DNA of 64,000 bases from Hypomesus transpacificus (taxonomy: Eukaryota; Chordata; Actinopteri; Osmeriformes; Osmeridae): contig NC_061074.1 in assembly GCF_021917145.1 (NCBI RefSeq), positions 7,804,485-7,868,484 of the forward strand. The letters are read 5' to 3'. Positions 1-14,100 of the stretch are shown piece by piece (the stretch's first letter is position 1; each line of letters begins with the position of its first letter). Below the pieces are notes generated by a model. That model made no database searches, was not told where the DNA came from, and was given only the letters and a program-made list of their open reading frames with translations. Position numbers and translations under genes: made by a program.

Positions 1-3000
1 GTGCTTTCTGTCCAGAATGGATTCTGTAGAGGCCAGTCTGGAAAGGCTCTGTTGGGGCCGGGTCTCCCTTCTCCTACTTCCCACTGGCTCTAGTTGTGAG
101 CCAGTTTCCTGTAAGAGACATTTTGAGCACCGACGTCTGAAACACTCCCTTCTCCCAACCGTCTGCAGGCCACAGATCACATGACCTAATGGTCACAAAT
201 GAACTGAGGAAAGAGGAGAAGGAGGCAGTGAGAGAGTTAGTTTGACCGTTTTAAATGGGGTGGAATGACTGTGTGAGAGCGTAAACGGTCCAGTAAACTG
301 CTCAACTATTGGCGCTTCATGACTGCGACTGAAAAGATAGGATTTCTCCCTCCCCCTCCCTTCCAACACTCGTATCACTCTTGCTCTTTTCTGAGCGATG
401 GGGAGAGAAAGGGAATGAGCAGTAATTTGGAACGTAAAGTCACAGTATGTTTTCTCTCTACCTTTCCCCATTGGCAGACTTTGAAGGAGTTTGTATTTTT
501 TCTTCAACCGTTGAAGAAAAAAAGTCCTGATTACAAATCACGTTGAGAACAATCTTTTCTCTTCCCCTGCCATACAGCTTGAAATGTTTAAAAAACGCCA
601 AGATGGAGGAGACATGATGTCTCTCTGAGCCCAGACTGAAACGAGGAAAAGCGTCCAATCTCAGGCCAACCCAGTCACGTGTCTCTTGATCTATTGAATC
701 ACTTGTTTATGAGTCTCTCAACAGGCCGTTCTCTCTGATTGGGTTTCAGTAACCCTCCACTGTGTTTCTGGGTTTGTGCTGAAACAACCACATTGATGGG
801 GACTGAGGATACAGGATGATTTATGGGGCAGCGAGGCCAGTAAGTCAACTGAGGACTCTGGAGCCGGCTTGGAGCCTCAGTCGTTGTACTTTACACAGAC
901 TACGCCGCAGGTTGAAATACTATACTGGGGATTTCATAGCACAGGGTGAGTAAAAAGAGAAAAAAGCATTAAAGAGGATTTATGTGAACAGTTTTGCACC
1001 TATGGAATCAAAGACATGAAGTCTGGTCCATAGGATTCTCAGCCAGCGTGTTTCCGGAGGTTGTGATTTCCCCGCTGGGCCTGTGTCCCACCCCCTTGCA
1101 GAGATATCAAATGATCACGATTTATCGAGGTTAGGTCTTATTTCTGCGCATTTAGATAGAACAGACGGATCGATGGAATTATATCAACATGACTTTTATG
1201 TTTATAGGATTACATCATCTTGTCTGGGAGGGGCCGGACGGGCGAAATGAGATATCAGAGCATGCGGTAGGAAGCCAGGGCTTAACTGAGGGCCCGTGAC
1301 CTCGGGCCCTTGTCTGTGGGAGCCTTCAGATCTCCACTTCTGGGAACGTGGAGCTGAATCCCAAACAGACAGCAAGGCCTCTCTGTGTGCTTTGATGCAG
1401 GGAAGGCTTGAAAAGCAGGCCGCTCGCTTTGGAAACAGGACAGGCACCCCAGAGAACGAGGAGATGGCTCTGATTCTTTGTATCACAGCTGTGTTGTATC
1501 GTCTGACTCGGCACAGTCTCAGGGGAGCGAGCGGGCGGGCGGGCGGTCGTGTGTGTGTGTCAGAAAACCTTGGCAGTCCCACAGGATGAGAAGTGTCTGC
1601 AGAGTGTTTGTTTAAAAGGTTTCCTTCGTAAAGTTTTCATTTGACAAGTCGGGGCCGCTGGGTCAGAGAACACAGGAACTCGTATGAAGGTCACAGTCAT
1701 GTCCACTGTTCTTCGCCCCCCCCCCCCCCCCCCCAGCAGGACTGGGTGACATTCTCCATCACTACCCTGCCATCCCCCGCCCTCATGGGTTGACCTGCCC
1801 CTAGGGGGCTCCTGTGACAGCAGGGGGACACCTCTCTTTGTCCCTGTTTCTTTCAAGCTCTTTTTCTCACATAGTGACTTCTAGTACTGGCAGTCATATG
1901 TCAGACAGGAGTTCAGCGCCTCACAGCTAGCCACGTGTTTGGCTGTGGTCGTGAAGTGGCATGTCTGCTTGGTCCTGGAGGGGAGACCCAGGAGCTGGTG
2001 GAGGTTTGATCTGTGCCGTGGTTTGGGTCGGAGTCTGTCCAGCCGGCTGATCCTAGCTGATCTGATTTGAGAGCATATTGTCAGAGGAAAGCGGATCTGG
2101 TAGTCAGTAGTCAGTGGCAAAATGAGGGAGGGAGGGAGCTGGGGGGTGTGTTCGTGAAAGGAGGTTGAGGAGGGAGGAGGGAGGAGGTTGAGGTGGGAGG
2201 GGGGGGGAGGCAGCAAGGGTGGCCAGATGTACAGGCCAGCCATAAACCCCTGTGGCCTCAGAAAACAGATGTGCCTTTTAATGAGTGTAAGAGGAGAGGC
2301 GGAAATGGGTTAATGGATGGAGATAAAGTGTCACAGTGTAACTCAATGTCGCTGTGCAGCTTAATCTGGCTCAGGTAATGGCCAGGACGAGAGCTACAGA
2401 GCTCCTCTCCAGAGAACAAGACCAGTGTGGTTACGACAGTCCGTATATGTGAGATAGCCCGCTGCCATGTTTCTGTTTTTAGCTAGCATAGCCTGCGTGC
2501 TGGGATGAGAGGCACTGTAGCCGTTCTGAAATACACACGAGAGAAAAAGACCTATTGAACACCTTGATTGTGAGGTCCTGGTGTGTGTGTGTGTGTGTGT
2601 GTTTGTCTGTCACACGTGTTTCTGGATCGGCTATGGCCTCGCTGGAGAGCGCAGTGCCCCCACTGCTCTGGGTTGGTTTATGATACAGTGCAGTCTCAAA
2701 GTGTCACTGTGATTTACGAGGTGACCAGCAGAAAAAGAGGGACAATGGAAACTCAGTACACCCTCACCAGCCACCTACTCATTCTGGATTCTTCACTGGA
2801 TCAGTTCATAACATTGTCAAGATGCTCACGCTGTCTCAAGCATGTCAGGGAGGTTGATAAATTGTTCAATCTTTAACGAATGGCAAATGATTGTGTTTTT
2901 CCGACTGCGTTTTTCTTTTTCATTAAATTGTCAAGCACAACGAATACACTTGTTATGCTTCCTTTCCAGCTTTTACACTTTTTTGACGGTCTATTCAAAT

Positions 3001-3842
3001 TAGTATAGTAGCTATGGTAACTAAACAGGCAGACGCGAAGCAGAACCTGTCGTTCTCGTGGACAAAGCGGCAAGTTTATTGAATACAGGAGATAGGATGT
3101 GCATCCGTGCATGCCCGATGTTATAAATATTAATGCCTCGTGTTTAGATGGGACCAGCAGCTGGAGGACCTGATAGCTGAGGGTCCCTGCGAAGGAGGGG
3201 GGGGGGGGGGGTGAACGCGGGGTCAAACCGAGGTCAGCCGAGGGAAGGAGCTGTGTAAACGATGCAGCCCTAGTTACCATTTATTTATTTACTTCTCATT
3301 GTTAAACAAACTAACTAGATTGTGTTTATGAAAAAGCATGCTGGAGGGTAAGGATACCTGCAGGTTCTCATTGGGCACTCTTGGAATACAGAGTTGTGTT
3401 GTTGCTTGCTGATGTTGGCTGGTTAGTTTTCAGTTTTACCAGGGTAGGTGCCAACAACGACTTACTGGGGGTAATACAAAGTGTGTGTGTGTGAATGTGA
3501 TTTTGTGTGTGTTTGTACCCGGCCTATTGCCAGGATCCACTCCATACTGTATTGGATTACAGTTTATGCATGAGAGAGAGCGATATGAATTACCTCTGGC
3601 AGGCGCCACGGACAAGCAGAAAACTGCAGCGCTGTCACCATCCCCAGTGAGGCGGGTAGTCTGGGTCTGTGATGCCAATCTGTAGCTGACCGCCATGTTG
3701 GCACAGCCGTACGTGCTGCCTCTGCCATCGCTGTCTGGAGACGCCCTGTGTGGCATGGCTGCACTGCAGAAGACAAAGTCTGGCTACGCCAACATGCTGC
3801 CTCAGTCCAGAGATGGACCTACATACACACTCTGGACTATCA

Positions 3843-3896
3843 TGAGTCGCTCTGGATAAGAGCGTCTGCTAAATGACTAAAAATGACTAAATGTAT
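3843..3896 (+). mobile_element. SINE 3' tail fragment
   Basis: Contains the tail shared by all copies in the window (CGCTCTGGATAAGAGCGTCT then GCTAAATGACTAAA) with no tRNA-like head, so it is 5'-truncated or a tail-only insertion. Confidence 0.7.
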
Positions 3897-4148
3897 AAAC
3901 ATTGAAGTGAATCATTGAAGGGGATAACTAATACAATTTTCCCTGCGAAAATAACCTGTGTGTATGTTTCAGTGGGTGAACCTCTTTCCTGTTTAATAAT
4001 TGACCTGTGGTATGTGGGTGTGAGTTAAGAAATCTGTGCCTTGCTTTATACGAACACACAGGTTTAAAAGAAGGCATTTTTGAGTGGGTCTGCTCTTTAC
4101 GTAAACCAGGCTGCCAGCAAACAGACACGCTGGGAGCCATGGCCTTGG

Positions 4149-4316
4149 AAGGAGGGGGTGGGGGAAGGCAGGGGGTGGGGGGAGGCAGGGGGTGGGGGAA
4201 GGCAGGGGGTGGGGGAAGGCAGGGGGTGGGGGAGGGCAGGGGGTGGGGGAAGGCAGGGGGTGGGGGAGGAGGCAGGGGGTGGGGGAAGGCAGGGGGTGGG
4301 GGACGAGGCAGGGGGT
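4149..4316. repeat. G-rich minisatellite
   Basis: About nine copies of a ~17-bp unit (GGCAGGGGGTGGGGGAA) with small indels. The open frames on both strands here are repeat artefacts. The G strand could form G-quadruplexes. Confidence 0.9.
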
Positions 4317-4633
4317 GGCACACAGGATTGTTCTCTTAAACAGCAGAAGGGAGGGGGGGGGGGGAATGTAGTCCCTGCTGGGGTGACCTTTGAACCTGCA
4401 GTATGTAGGCCTCAGGGGTGACCCACGCCTGTGGAGAGACAATGCTGCAGATACTTACTGAGCCCTGGTTTTTACTGCTTTACAATCCTCCTGCTTTTAC
4501 GCCGCATTCTTCACAAAATAAAACTGGCTCGGTGGAGCCCAGTCATACAGAGTCCAAGTTAGGATTAAGAGCCTGCTATTCAGAGAGCTAGCTTTTGTGC
4601 TTGTAACACTAGGCTGGAAGGGAAACTCGCCCT

Positions 4634-4721
4634 CTCTCTCTCTCTCTCTCTGTCTCTCACTCGCTCTCTCTTTCTCCAGCTCATTCTTTCTCTCGCTCTC
4701 TCTCCCCCCCCCCCCCCCCCC
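4634..4721. repeat. (TC)n microsatellite followed by a poly-C run
   Basis: Imperfect CT/CG-T dinucleotide repeat ending in about 17 consecutive C. A related (CTCG)n/(CTTC)n block lies at about 5413-5490. Confidence 0.9.
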
Positions 4722-7556
4722 ACCACCATAAGCCCTCTGACATTCTGGCACCTGTTTCCCTCACAAAACCGTTAATTTATCACTCTGAATTATTAACTAA
4801 GAGCCCACAATGTGTCTAGCACTTTGTGACATGTCCTGTTGGGGGTTGGGGGGCGGGGAGGGGGGTTTCTATGGCAACGGGGCCTTTATCGGAAAAGCAA
4901 TTTAGCCGGTGTATCGGTGCAAGCGAAGGAGCCGCCACCAAACTGGCTGGGCCAATTAATATTTTAGGGGATAAATATGATGTTGCAATAACACGCTGCA
5001 TTTAAGAGGCTAGGGTACTGATATCTAACCTGTGCGGCGTTCAAGTTGAGAAATTCCCTTTTTCTCTCCTTGAGAGTTCTTTTTTTAATATATCTGTCAT
5101 AACAAAGGTTGTACAGGGCGGCGGGGTTGGTGTCGTGCTCAGTGGAGCAGAGCGAGTACTGTTCCTGAGTGAGGAAAGGAAGATGAGAGCAGACAGGAAG
5201 TGGCTGGTTCCTGTCTGACGGCTATATGACGACCAGCACCCAAACCAGAGATTCTTTCCAGGAGGCCTCATGTTCATCCTCGTCTCCCACTGTCCTCCAG
5301 ATAAAGAGGCTAAAAGATGAACATGTTTATGAAACACCTCAACATGACATCGATGTAGAACAGAGCTAAGACCCACATGTGGATGAGAAGATTTTTTGCA
5401 GTGGTGGGAGAACTCGCTCGCTCGCTCTCTCTCGCTCTCTCTTGCGCTCTCGCTCGCTCGCTCTCTCCTTCGTTCCTTCCTTCCTTCCTTGTAAAGTAAC
5501 TTTAACTGTAATAGCCGCCTGCAGCCCTGCTCTGTTGAGAAAGCCCACATATCAAACACATACTGGACACAAAGACATGCCCCCCACAGACTGGGCAGAG
5601 ATGCGTCCTCACAACGACCAACTTTCACCACCGGCAATTTTCTCCACATCGATGTGAGTCTGACCGATCTGGCTTCCGTCGTTAACATGTGTATGAACTG
5701 GGTCAGTCTGCTGTGCTTGGCTGTTTGAGAACACGGCCTTGTTCTGCCCCCCCGTAGAGAAGAACCGCTTAAAAAAAAAAAAGCAAATCACACTGAGACC
5801 CGACTTTGGGTTCCCCTCCCTGTCCTCTAAGCTCAGAAAAACATGGAAGACATTCATCTGCCCCCCCGGAAATATTAGACGGTAATAAATTAGTCTTTGA
5901 CATGAATGAGGAGGTTATGTGAAGAATATTGTTCACTTCACAGTTCAAGGCATTGATGTTAGAGCAGTAGATTTTGATTAGCCAACATAGCACATAAAGA
6001 TTCCGGCTCTTCCGTTATTTACAATGGAATGGTTTTGCCAAAAGAGTCACTGCCTCAAATCAAATGCCCCAAATAGACATTCTTTTAAGGTCCTAATATG
6101 TACATATTGTACAAGCCATGTATCGTCACCAAGCGGTAACTCAAACATCGAGCATGGAGCCAGCTGCTTCTCTCTCTCTGCATTGTTAGTGAGTCATTTA
6201 GATGGACCCATCCATGTTTGTCATCAGCATTCTATTGAAAGATCAAATGCTTTATCCCTGCCATTGCCACAGTGGGGTGGTAAACATGCACTCCTTTGTG
6301 TGAGGCTGAAGCTCCTTTGTAGCTGCAGTGTGCACTGGGAACGGCCTTTGATGGAGAGCTTGGTGAATGCCTCAGGTCATCCCAGCGAAGGCAGATTTGC
6401 GAGGAGTCAAGGCAGGAACAATAAGAAGTGGACGGGGAGGATGACTGGTGTAATTCCTTCCACTTGAGTTCTCTCTCAGCAGGGCTATTCACTGTGGTCA
6501 AGCCTAGCGCCAGCCAGCCAGCCAGCGTTCATAGAGCTACTCTAGCTACCGCTTGTAATAAAAAAGGCCGGGGATGAATTCCTTGTCCGGCTCTTGAGGT
6601 TGTGGTTAGAGTTGGGGTTGAGGCGGAGTTTGGGGTTGGAACTTGGGTCAGAATGTTGGCTGGTGCTGAGAAGTGTCCATGGGAGGCCTGGGGAAGGGAG
6701 ATGGGTCAGAGGCAATGACTAAAAGCGTTCGAAAAGGGAGCGGGACATAAAGGCAGTGTGTGTGTGTGTTTTTGAAGTTTGAGAAGCACCGCGGGGAGTA
6801 AGGACTACAAACCCCCACGCCATTGAAACTACAGAATGTTGCTCATAAAGTGTAATGGTGCAAAGAAGCATGAAAACAATTACCTTCCATGACACTAAAC
6901 ATGGATATGGGATCAAGTTCGGGGGGGGAATTGTCTCATTCTTAATCATAGCAAGACGTGTATGCAGGCAAATCAACAATGCGATCCTATAGCACCTCAG
7001 GAAATGGCTTGGTTTGGACCCCCAGCTTGATGAGAGGGATAATAATCACAAGCCCCCACCACCCCCCCCCCCCCTCCCCAGAGAGTCTGGTAAGCGAGGT
7101 GCATACAGATAGCATCATTACGTGTGGCCTGGTCTGCTTGTCCTGGTGTGGATCTCCTGGCTCCTAAGCAGGCACAACCTCTATCCTCCCTGCACGCTCC
7201 CTCCTTCTCCAGGGGGTCGTAGCCGCGGCCATACCTGGTCTCATTAGCATGAGGAGCGGAGGCGCAGCGCTAGGCTAGTGCCTGCGTGTTTGAGCGGGTA
7301 AATGGATTGTTAGGATGGATTTCCAGTTGTCCGTGGTGTCGGAGCAGTTGGCGGGGTCTCTGTGGGAGTGATTGGCACCTATTAGCCAGCGTGTTACGGT
7401 ACAGCAGGCCTCCCCTGTGGTAAATAAAAAGGCTCTGAGAGGGGAAGGTGTGTGTGCACTGAGTGCCTTTGTTATCATCCTCTGTGTCTCTCAAGTTAGT
7501 GTCACAGTAGGTAACATCCCTGTTTTTTAAGTACTGTACCAACCCTTGTTAAGCTC

Positions 7557-7760
7557 TACATTTAGACATTTACATTTAGTCATTTAGCAGACGCTCTTAT
7601 CCAGGGCGACTTACAGTACATACAGGGACATACCCCCCGAGGCAAGTAGGGTGAAGTGCCTTGCCCAAGGACACAACGTCATTTGGCATGACGGGGAATC
7701 GATCCGGTAACCTTCGGATTACTAGTCCGACTCCCTCACCGCTCAGCCATCTGACTCCCT
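7557..7760 (-). mobile_element. tRNA-derived SINE
   Basis: Reverse orientation. On the - strand it reads tRNA-like head (GGCTGAGCGGT A-box-like, GGATCGATTCCC B-box-like), a middle section with CCTTGGGCAAGGCACTTCAC, and the tail GATAAGAGCGTCTGCTAAATG. Full length, within nxn intron 1. Confidence 0.85.
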
Positions 7761-10700
7761 CCCTCTAAACGTGTAACGTGTATGTTTTCTCTACAATAGT
7801 TTCCAGTGGCTTTTTTAGATGGTTAGTACACATTTTACAATGGATATACAATACTTTAATTAAATCAAACCCTGAATAGGGGGCTGTAATGCAGCCAAAC
7901 CTCAGAGATCGCGTGGAAAGCGTATCATGTGAACCAGACAGTGGATGAGCGCCGACGGAGGTACTAGAATAGTTTAGACTCTGAGACTTGTGCATGTTTG
8001 TGGCCATGTCCGCATCTCTGTTTACTCTCTCCTTATGATACACAGCCTTCTTCGAATATTCCCCTGAAGCCTTCTACTGCTTGCAAGAAGGATGTGGACT
8101 GTCTCTCTGCAATTACAGAGCCCTGAAAAAATGGGACATAACCCTGCCATTGTTCCTAGTGTTACATGCCAACAGAATAACACAGACCCTTGGGGAAAAG
8201 TGTGCTTGTGTTTTAAAACTGTAAAGAGTCTTTTGCCTCTGTGGTGAGGGAGCCAGGTTCGGCATGAGATGAGTTCAGCTAGACAAAATAACAACAGTGG
8301 AAACCCAGCCTGGAGTCCTGTTTAGCCAGTGACATTAGACTAAATGAATGTCTGTTCCACCTCCAGCTGAATCATCTTGAAGGGTGGTGACATGTATCTG
8401 GAGCCTGCTAATGAAATTATGTAGCTGATGTTACTGCTATAACCACCAAACTCATCATGTGCCCCGGAACCATGTTACCAGCCCTGATGGCTGTTACACA
8501 CACCCTCAGTCAGACCTGAGTCCAGAGTGATTTACTGTCCTGCAGTGCGCTGAACCGCAGCCAGGCCGCCAGGCAGACATAATTCAGGAACGCAGTAAAT
8601 TAGCCTGAAGTGATGGGAGGAGGAATTGGCTCTGCAATTGCCGAAACGTTCGATGATTCAGGTTTCTACGAGGGCTCATTTGACAGGTTTCACACGATCA
8701 TGAATTATCACACCAGTATAAGCACCCATATTCCCATAGTCACCATACATTAGTAAAACATTGTGGTATTCAGTAGGCTACATTGCATCTGACGACCTTC
8801 TTAATGACGTTGCAAGTTTGCCAGGACAAGACAAAGTGTATTTTGAGCAATGTTAACATTGTCCTCTAGTCTTATGTTGTACATAGGGGGTTCTAAATTT
8901 GTGTTTGTACTGATGTTTAAATGGACAGTTTGACGTACATCTTTCTGCCCCCGGGAATTTGAGTAAATAATGATCTGTGAACAGTTTAGCATATGTTGGG
9001 GACTTCAAATCCTCGAGCCTCGACAAAATTATTAATTATTTAATTTTTGGAAAATGGCTGATGGCAAAACTTTGATTAAAGCTCAGTGATTCAAAGCAAA
9101 GCAGTTTTTCGATACGATCTTACTACTTTTAAAAGGCCCCAAAAAATCCAGTTTACGCTGCACGTTATTAAAGTCTAGACAGTTCTTTAAAACACCTGTC
9201 TGTTTTCCTCATTATCGGATCAGCCCCCGCTCACCCCTCCCGTCTCCGTTCAGGACATTTCGAGGAGTTGACATAGGAGCCGTTTCTTGACATTTCCCAG
9301 GGACCATATATCAAGTGCCGCCTTTCATGCTCTACCTGTCGTTATCTTCGTCTGCTCCATCGCTTGCCCCCCTAAGCCAACAGTCTCCCCACCCCTAATT
9401 TAAGGAGTAGCGTTAAAAATGGGATTTGAAGATTCCAATTTCATATTTTCCAATAAGACAAAAACTATGTGACAAACGCTTTAGTATGGCTTCAGAATGT
9501 ACTATCACTAACTTGGTAATAGCATTGCTACGAGTAAAATGGTAGGTAACTTAGCCCGGCAGCTAACTAACGTTAGCTAGCTACCGTTTCGGTAAAATAA
9601 CTCACTTGGCTAAAGGCAAGCAACGGCAGCAGACCATGCTAGAAGACACCAGTCAGTTGAGGCGGTTTACACACTGCTGTGTAAGTTTCACAGATGTGGC
9701 GTGAGACATGCCGGTAACTGGAGATGGTCACAGTTAAGACCCTCTACTCGAGTAACCTCATCGATTTGGCGGGATTAGAGATAGAGTTTCTAGGGTGTAG
9801 AGAAAGCCAAAAGCAGTGCTTGGTAAAGTTGTTGACCGTGGCAGGCATCATGGTCCGTTTTGAAGGGACTTGTAGACTGGCGAATAGTTCTGGGGAATAT
9901 AAATCCTTGGGACAGACATGCTGACTAGAAAGATGCCTACCCAGAAAAAGATTTCTGCCGTGTCTTATACAATAGAAGGGTCAGCAAAAACTCCTAAAGG
10001 GAAGTGTACAGGACTCACTGTGGCATGTAGAGCAAAGCAGTCCTAAGACGCTTTAAACCTTTCTGTACATCAAAACCTAAGCGTTGACTCAGTTCCTGCG
10101 GTGAAGTCATTGTTTTTATTAAAAGAGAAGCAGGCGGTTTTCAACAGTCCGGAACACAAATGAAACTGAACCCATTCTCAACCTCATTTCCCCCTCCCAC
10201 CACATACTCGGTCTCATGCCCCCTCCCTGAGATTTACCCCCCCCTCACTCACTTACCCCCACTAAATGTGGCAGTTGCACATCTAACATCCTAGTGTGCT
10301 GCACACTTACCTGTGTCTGCGGTGATTTATCCACTCATGTCCAGGAAAACCTGTAAAAGGGAGATTCACATCCACTTGGTCTGTTCTGTTCTTTATGATG
10401 TCTACGATGACATCATAAACATCTTTACTATAAACAGGCCCAGCGCGACAAGCACACATTAGCGGTTGCCAAGAGTCTGTTTCAGGTTGCATGTGATACA
10501 TTCTGCATTCATATCAAGATGCTAGACCATGGCAGACACTATCATTAGAGTCAGACGCACTGGTCCCTTGTAAATATCAGTGGAGGTATGCATCATATCT
10601 CCTGCCATTGAATAATTGACAGTGTTGTCCTCAAGTGGAGGATGAGAACTAAAATGCCGCCCCGCTGCCCAGAGGCGGCGGTGGAGGCGAAGAGGCTTCT

Positions 10701-11198
10701 GTGAGAGCGTGTTCCCCCATCACCGCACACTCACAGTCTCCTATTCATGACGCGGCAGGAGCAAAACGGCGCTCTTGAGTTTCCTCCGAAGCTGGTCTCT
10801 CCTTTTAATGTGAGATCAGCCCCGGAGCTGTGTGGGTCCAGCCTTCAGCTAGCTCACTGTAGGGTGAATACACTGCTGTTTTATTCAACCTGCCAAATAT
10901 CTCAGTCCCTTTATTCTTTAGAGGAAGAACCGGGCCTCATGAATACATAACGTATTTGCCAAAACTGGTTCTTTTTTTCTGTCCCCCACAGTAGAAGTTG
11001 GTGTTTTTACAAGATTTATTGCTGACTACAGTGGCAATCGATAAAGACGTCATGAACTAGTGATAACATAGATGTCTTTTTCCCCCTCTGTTAAGGTGCT
11101 CTGTGGGCACTTCCTTGTTGTACAGTCGACCTGCAGCTGTGGTTCTGATTCCTCATATTGACAGAATCCCTCTCTCTCTTTCACCTGGTCTCTTCCAG

Positions 11199-14100
11199 AT
11201 GAGGCTGTGGAACAAGTACAAGGTGACCAGTGTTCCTTCGCTGGTGTTCGTGGACGCCACCACAGGGAAGGTGGTGTGTCGGAATGGGCTGCTGGTCGTC
11301 CGCGATGACCCCAAAGGTGAGTCATAACATCCAGCCTCGGCTCTGCAAACAAACAGGCGAGACATGGGCTCGGAGGCTGCTGAACCCCCCCCCCCCCACG
11401 CACACACACACCATGGCAACAGGACCCTCTGTGGAGAAAATGAATTTCACATGAGCACTGTGACGGATCCTCTGTCTGAGCCTAATGAACGCCAGGCCAG
11501 GCCCGATCCCAGATATCATTTCCATGATTCATTAACTGCAGCACTGAGCTAGATGTGGGTGGAGAAGAGAGATGAATCTTCTTCTCTCTCCGTCCTGCCT
11601 TCTCAGTGTGGTAAGAGAGTGTATCTTGGTAGCAGTAGCTCATACATAATGTTTGCGAGTGTGCGTCTGTTTGTGCGTGTGTGTGTGTGGGAGAGTGAGG
11701 TGTGTGTGTGTGTGTGTGTGGGGGGGGGGGGGTGGTTGGTGTTGTGGAGTTATGGAGGGGGAGGCAAGAGAGGGAGGGCTTTCTCTCTTTCAGTCTAATG
11801 AAAGGCCAGGTCGTGAGTGGCGGTGCCGGACTTGCCCACGGTGGAGGATGGTGAGCACTTTTACAATCTGGACAACAATGGCGGGCCGAGGCAGCGCACT
11901 GCGGACGCGTCACTCCCGCCTAATGAAGCCCCGCAGAGCCAGTCCTGCATAAAGGACACTTTACCGGCTTTATTTATGACCACGCTTTTATATTTGGTCC
12001 TCCCAAATGCTCCTCTAGTGCTCAACACTGACAATGAAGACACCTTGAAAAGATAACGAGAGAGGGGAGTGAAAGAAAGAGAGAGAGGGGGGGGGGGGGG
12101 GGGAGAGAGAGAGAGGGGGCATCACTGGCAGCAGCCTCTTATGTGCTCTATGGGAAATGGAAAAGCATGGCTTTCAATCATCATTAAAAGCACATTTTGC
12201 ATCTGTTCCGCAAGCAGATGACACAGACTACAAAGAATCCTGTGAGTGAGAGACACGCTCTCTGGGCCTAGATTCATGTATCATAAATGCTGGCCACACA
12301 TGCTTGTCTTTATTATCTAATGGCTGGGCCAGAGGGAGACAAGGTCCTGGTTCTGAAAATGGTTTGTAACACAGAAAAGCTTTCTTCTCCGTTTAGTAAT
12401 CAGACCCATGTCTCTCTCTCTCGTTCTCACTCGTTTATCTCTCTCATTCTCGCTCTTGTTCTCTCTCTCTCTCGTTCTCTCTCTCTCTTTTTTTTCCCTC
12501 CCTCCCTCCCTCCCTGCCTCCCTCCCTCCCTCCCTCCCAGGTCTGGAGTTCCCCTGGGGGCCCAAGCCCTTTGCAGAGGTGGTGGCGGGCCCGCTGCTCA
12601 GGAACAACAGACAGACGACAGATAGCAGCTCTCTGGAGGGCCACTACGTGGGAGTGTACTTCTCAGCACACTGGGTGAGTGAGCGGGGGGGCATGGAAGG
12701 GGCAGGTGGGGGGGTCGCGGTGGAGGGGGGGGGGGGCTTATTTCCCCCTTTCTGCATCCAGCTGTCCGGCGATGTGAGCAGCAGCCCTGTTCCAACAGAG
12801 AGGCATGCGTTAAAGCGAGGGCAGGGGGTCAGACACAGCGGGAGGAGCCGGTCTGACCGGTAGCCAGGGGGCAGGTCCAGGCAGGACCAGTTCAGTCTGG
12901 CCCTGGATGGAAGGAGGAAGGATGGAAAGTGGCGGGGACTCTCCATTGTCTCCAATACAGGGCTCAGCGGTTCCTCTTTGTCCAGTCAGCATCTATTCTG
13001 GCTGTGTGACGTGGGTGCCACACCCTCCCACACTCAGGCCATTGTCTCTCTCTGCATGTGGCTCAGGTCGTACATTAGGAGGTTGTGACTCAGTGATGCT
13101 CTGGCCCAGCCCGCCAGCTGTCAACCCTGAGGCCCCCTCAATGGCTCCCAAGCTCGTACAAATTGAGACGACAAACCACAAAAACGGTCATATAAGTTTA
13201 TTTGTGGTATTTTAAACGCCACACATCCCCCCCCCCCCCCCTCCCAGCGTAAACGTAGCCGCTATTAAAAGAATGTTACAAGCGTGTTGCGGCAGCACCT
13301 GGTCCTGGTCTAGGTTTACTGCAGCCGGCCGCTGGAGCCGGGCCTCCGCCAGAGAGGCCCGGGGGAAGGAGCGGGCCTCGCAGACTTGACCCCAGCCTTG
13401 TCATCGAGGCCCGTGTTTAACAGTGTTTCTGCTGCTCGTGTTGTAGTCACCGGGAAGTTGGGGAGGGAAGGATTTCTTTCGGAAATGGAAAGAGTCTGTG
13501 TGTGTGTTGGAGGGAGAGGGAGGGGGGGGGGGAGAGAGGGAGAGAGAGCGAACAGGAACAGAGGGGTCAGGCTGTTGAGGAGGAAGACTGGCATGGTTTT
13601 CTTCCACTGCTGGCACTCTGAGAGCTACTTCATGCCAGCCTTGTTGCCACCGCTGCCTGAGCAGGGCTGGTCTGGTGCTGGGCCTGTGCCCTCGATCCTG
13701 CACGAGGCAGACTGGGCGGGAGGAGGGGGGGAGACCAGCGAGTATGAAGTCATTCTGACTGCCTGGCTGGAGGCTCTCAAGGAACATGGCACTGAACAAC
13801 AACAAATGCCTCCCAGCTAAGGCAGGATTAGTGGTTTTAAGAGCTCTTCCTGAGTACTTTGGTTCTCTCTTTTGAAAAGAGGTAAGTTACAAAGGGAAAT
13901 GATATCCCTGGTTTCGGGTGAGGTTTTGGTTTTTGGTGACGCAGGGGGCTGGGAGTCAGGAAACACGACGCAGACCTCAGCAACCACAGAAATCTGTCAT
14001 TATCATTACACTGCTTATTCATACTTTTGAATTTAGGCCACTCTGTGAGCTGATGTCTCTCTCTCTTCCTCTCTTGTCTCCTCACTTTGTGTGTGTGTGT

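Larger units (their letters stand above)
1..11198 (+). other. nxn: nxn intron 1 (partial), no exon found
   Basis: The first nxn exon seen here starts at 11199 in the middle of the protein, and the amino-terminal exon of the family (about 118 residues in human) is not found anywhere upstream. I therefore read 1-11198 as the 3' part of a large first intron. It holds simple repeats, one SINE (7557-7760), a SINE tail fragment (3843-3896) and otherwise unique sequence. The ORFs present are short and repeat-derived. Enhancers cannot be excluded by eye. Confidence 0.75.

Noticed and set aside
3928-4442. Pro- and Gly-rich ORFs on both strands
   Set aside because: Products of the G-rich minisatellite at 4149-4316.
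1-11198. A second gene inside nxn intron 1
   Set aside because: All ORFs are short, many across simple repeats; no run of exons with matching phases was found on either strand.
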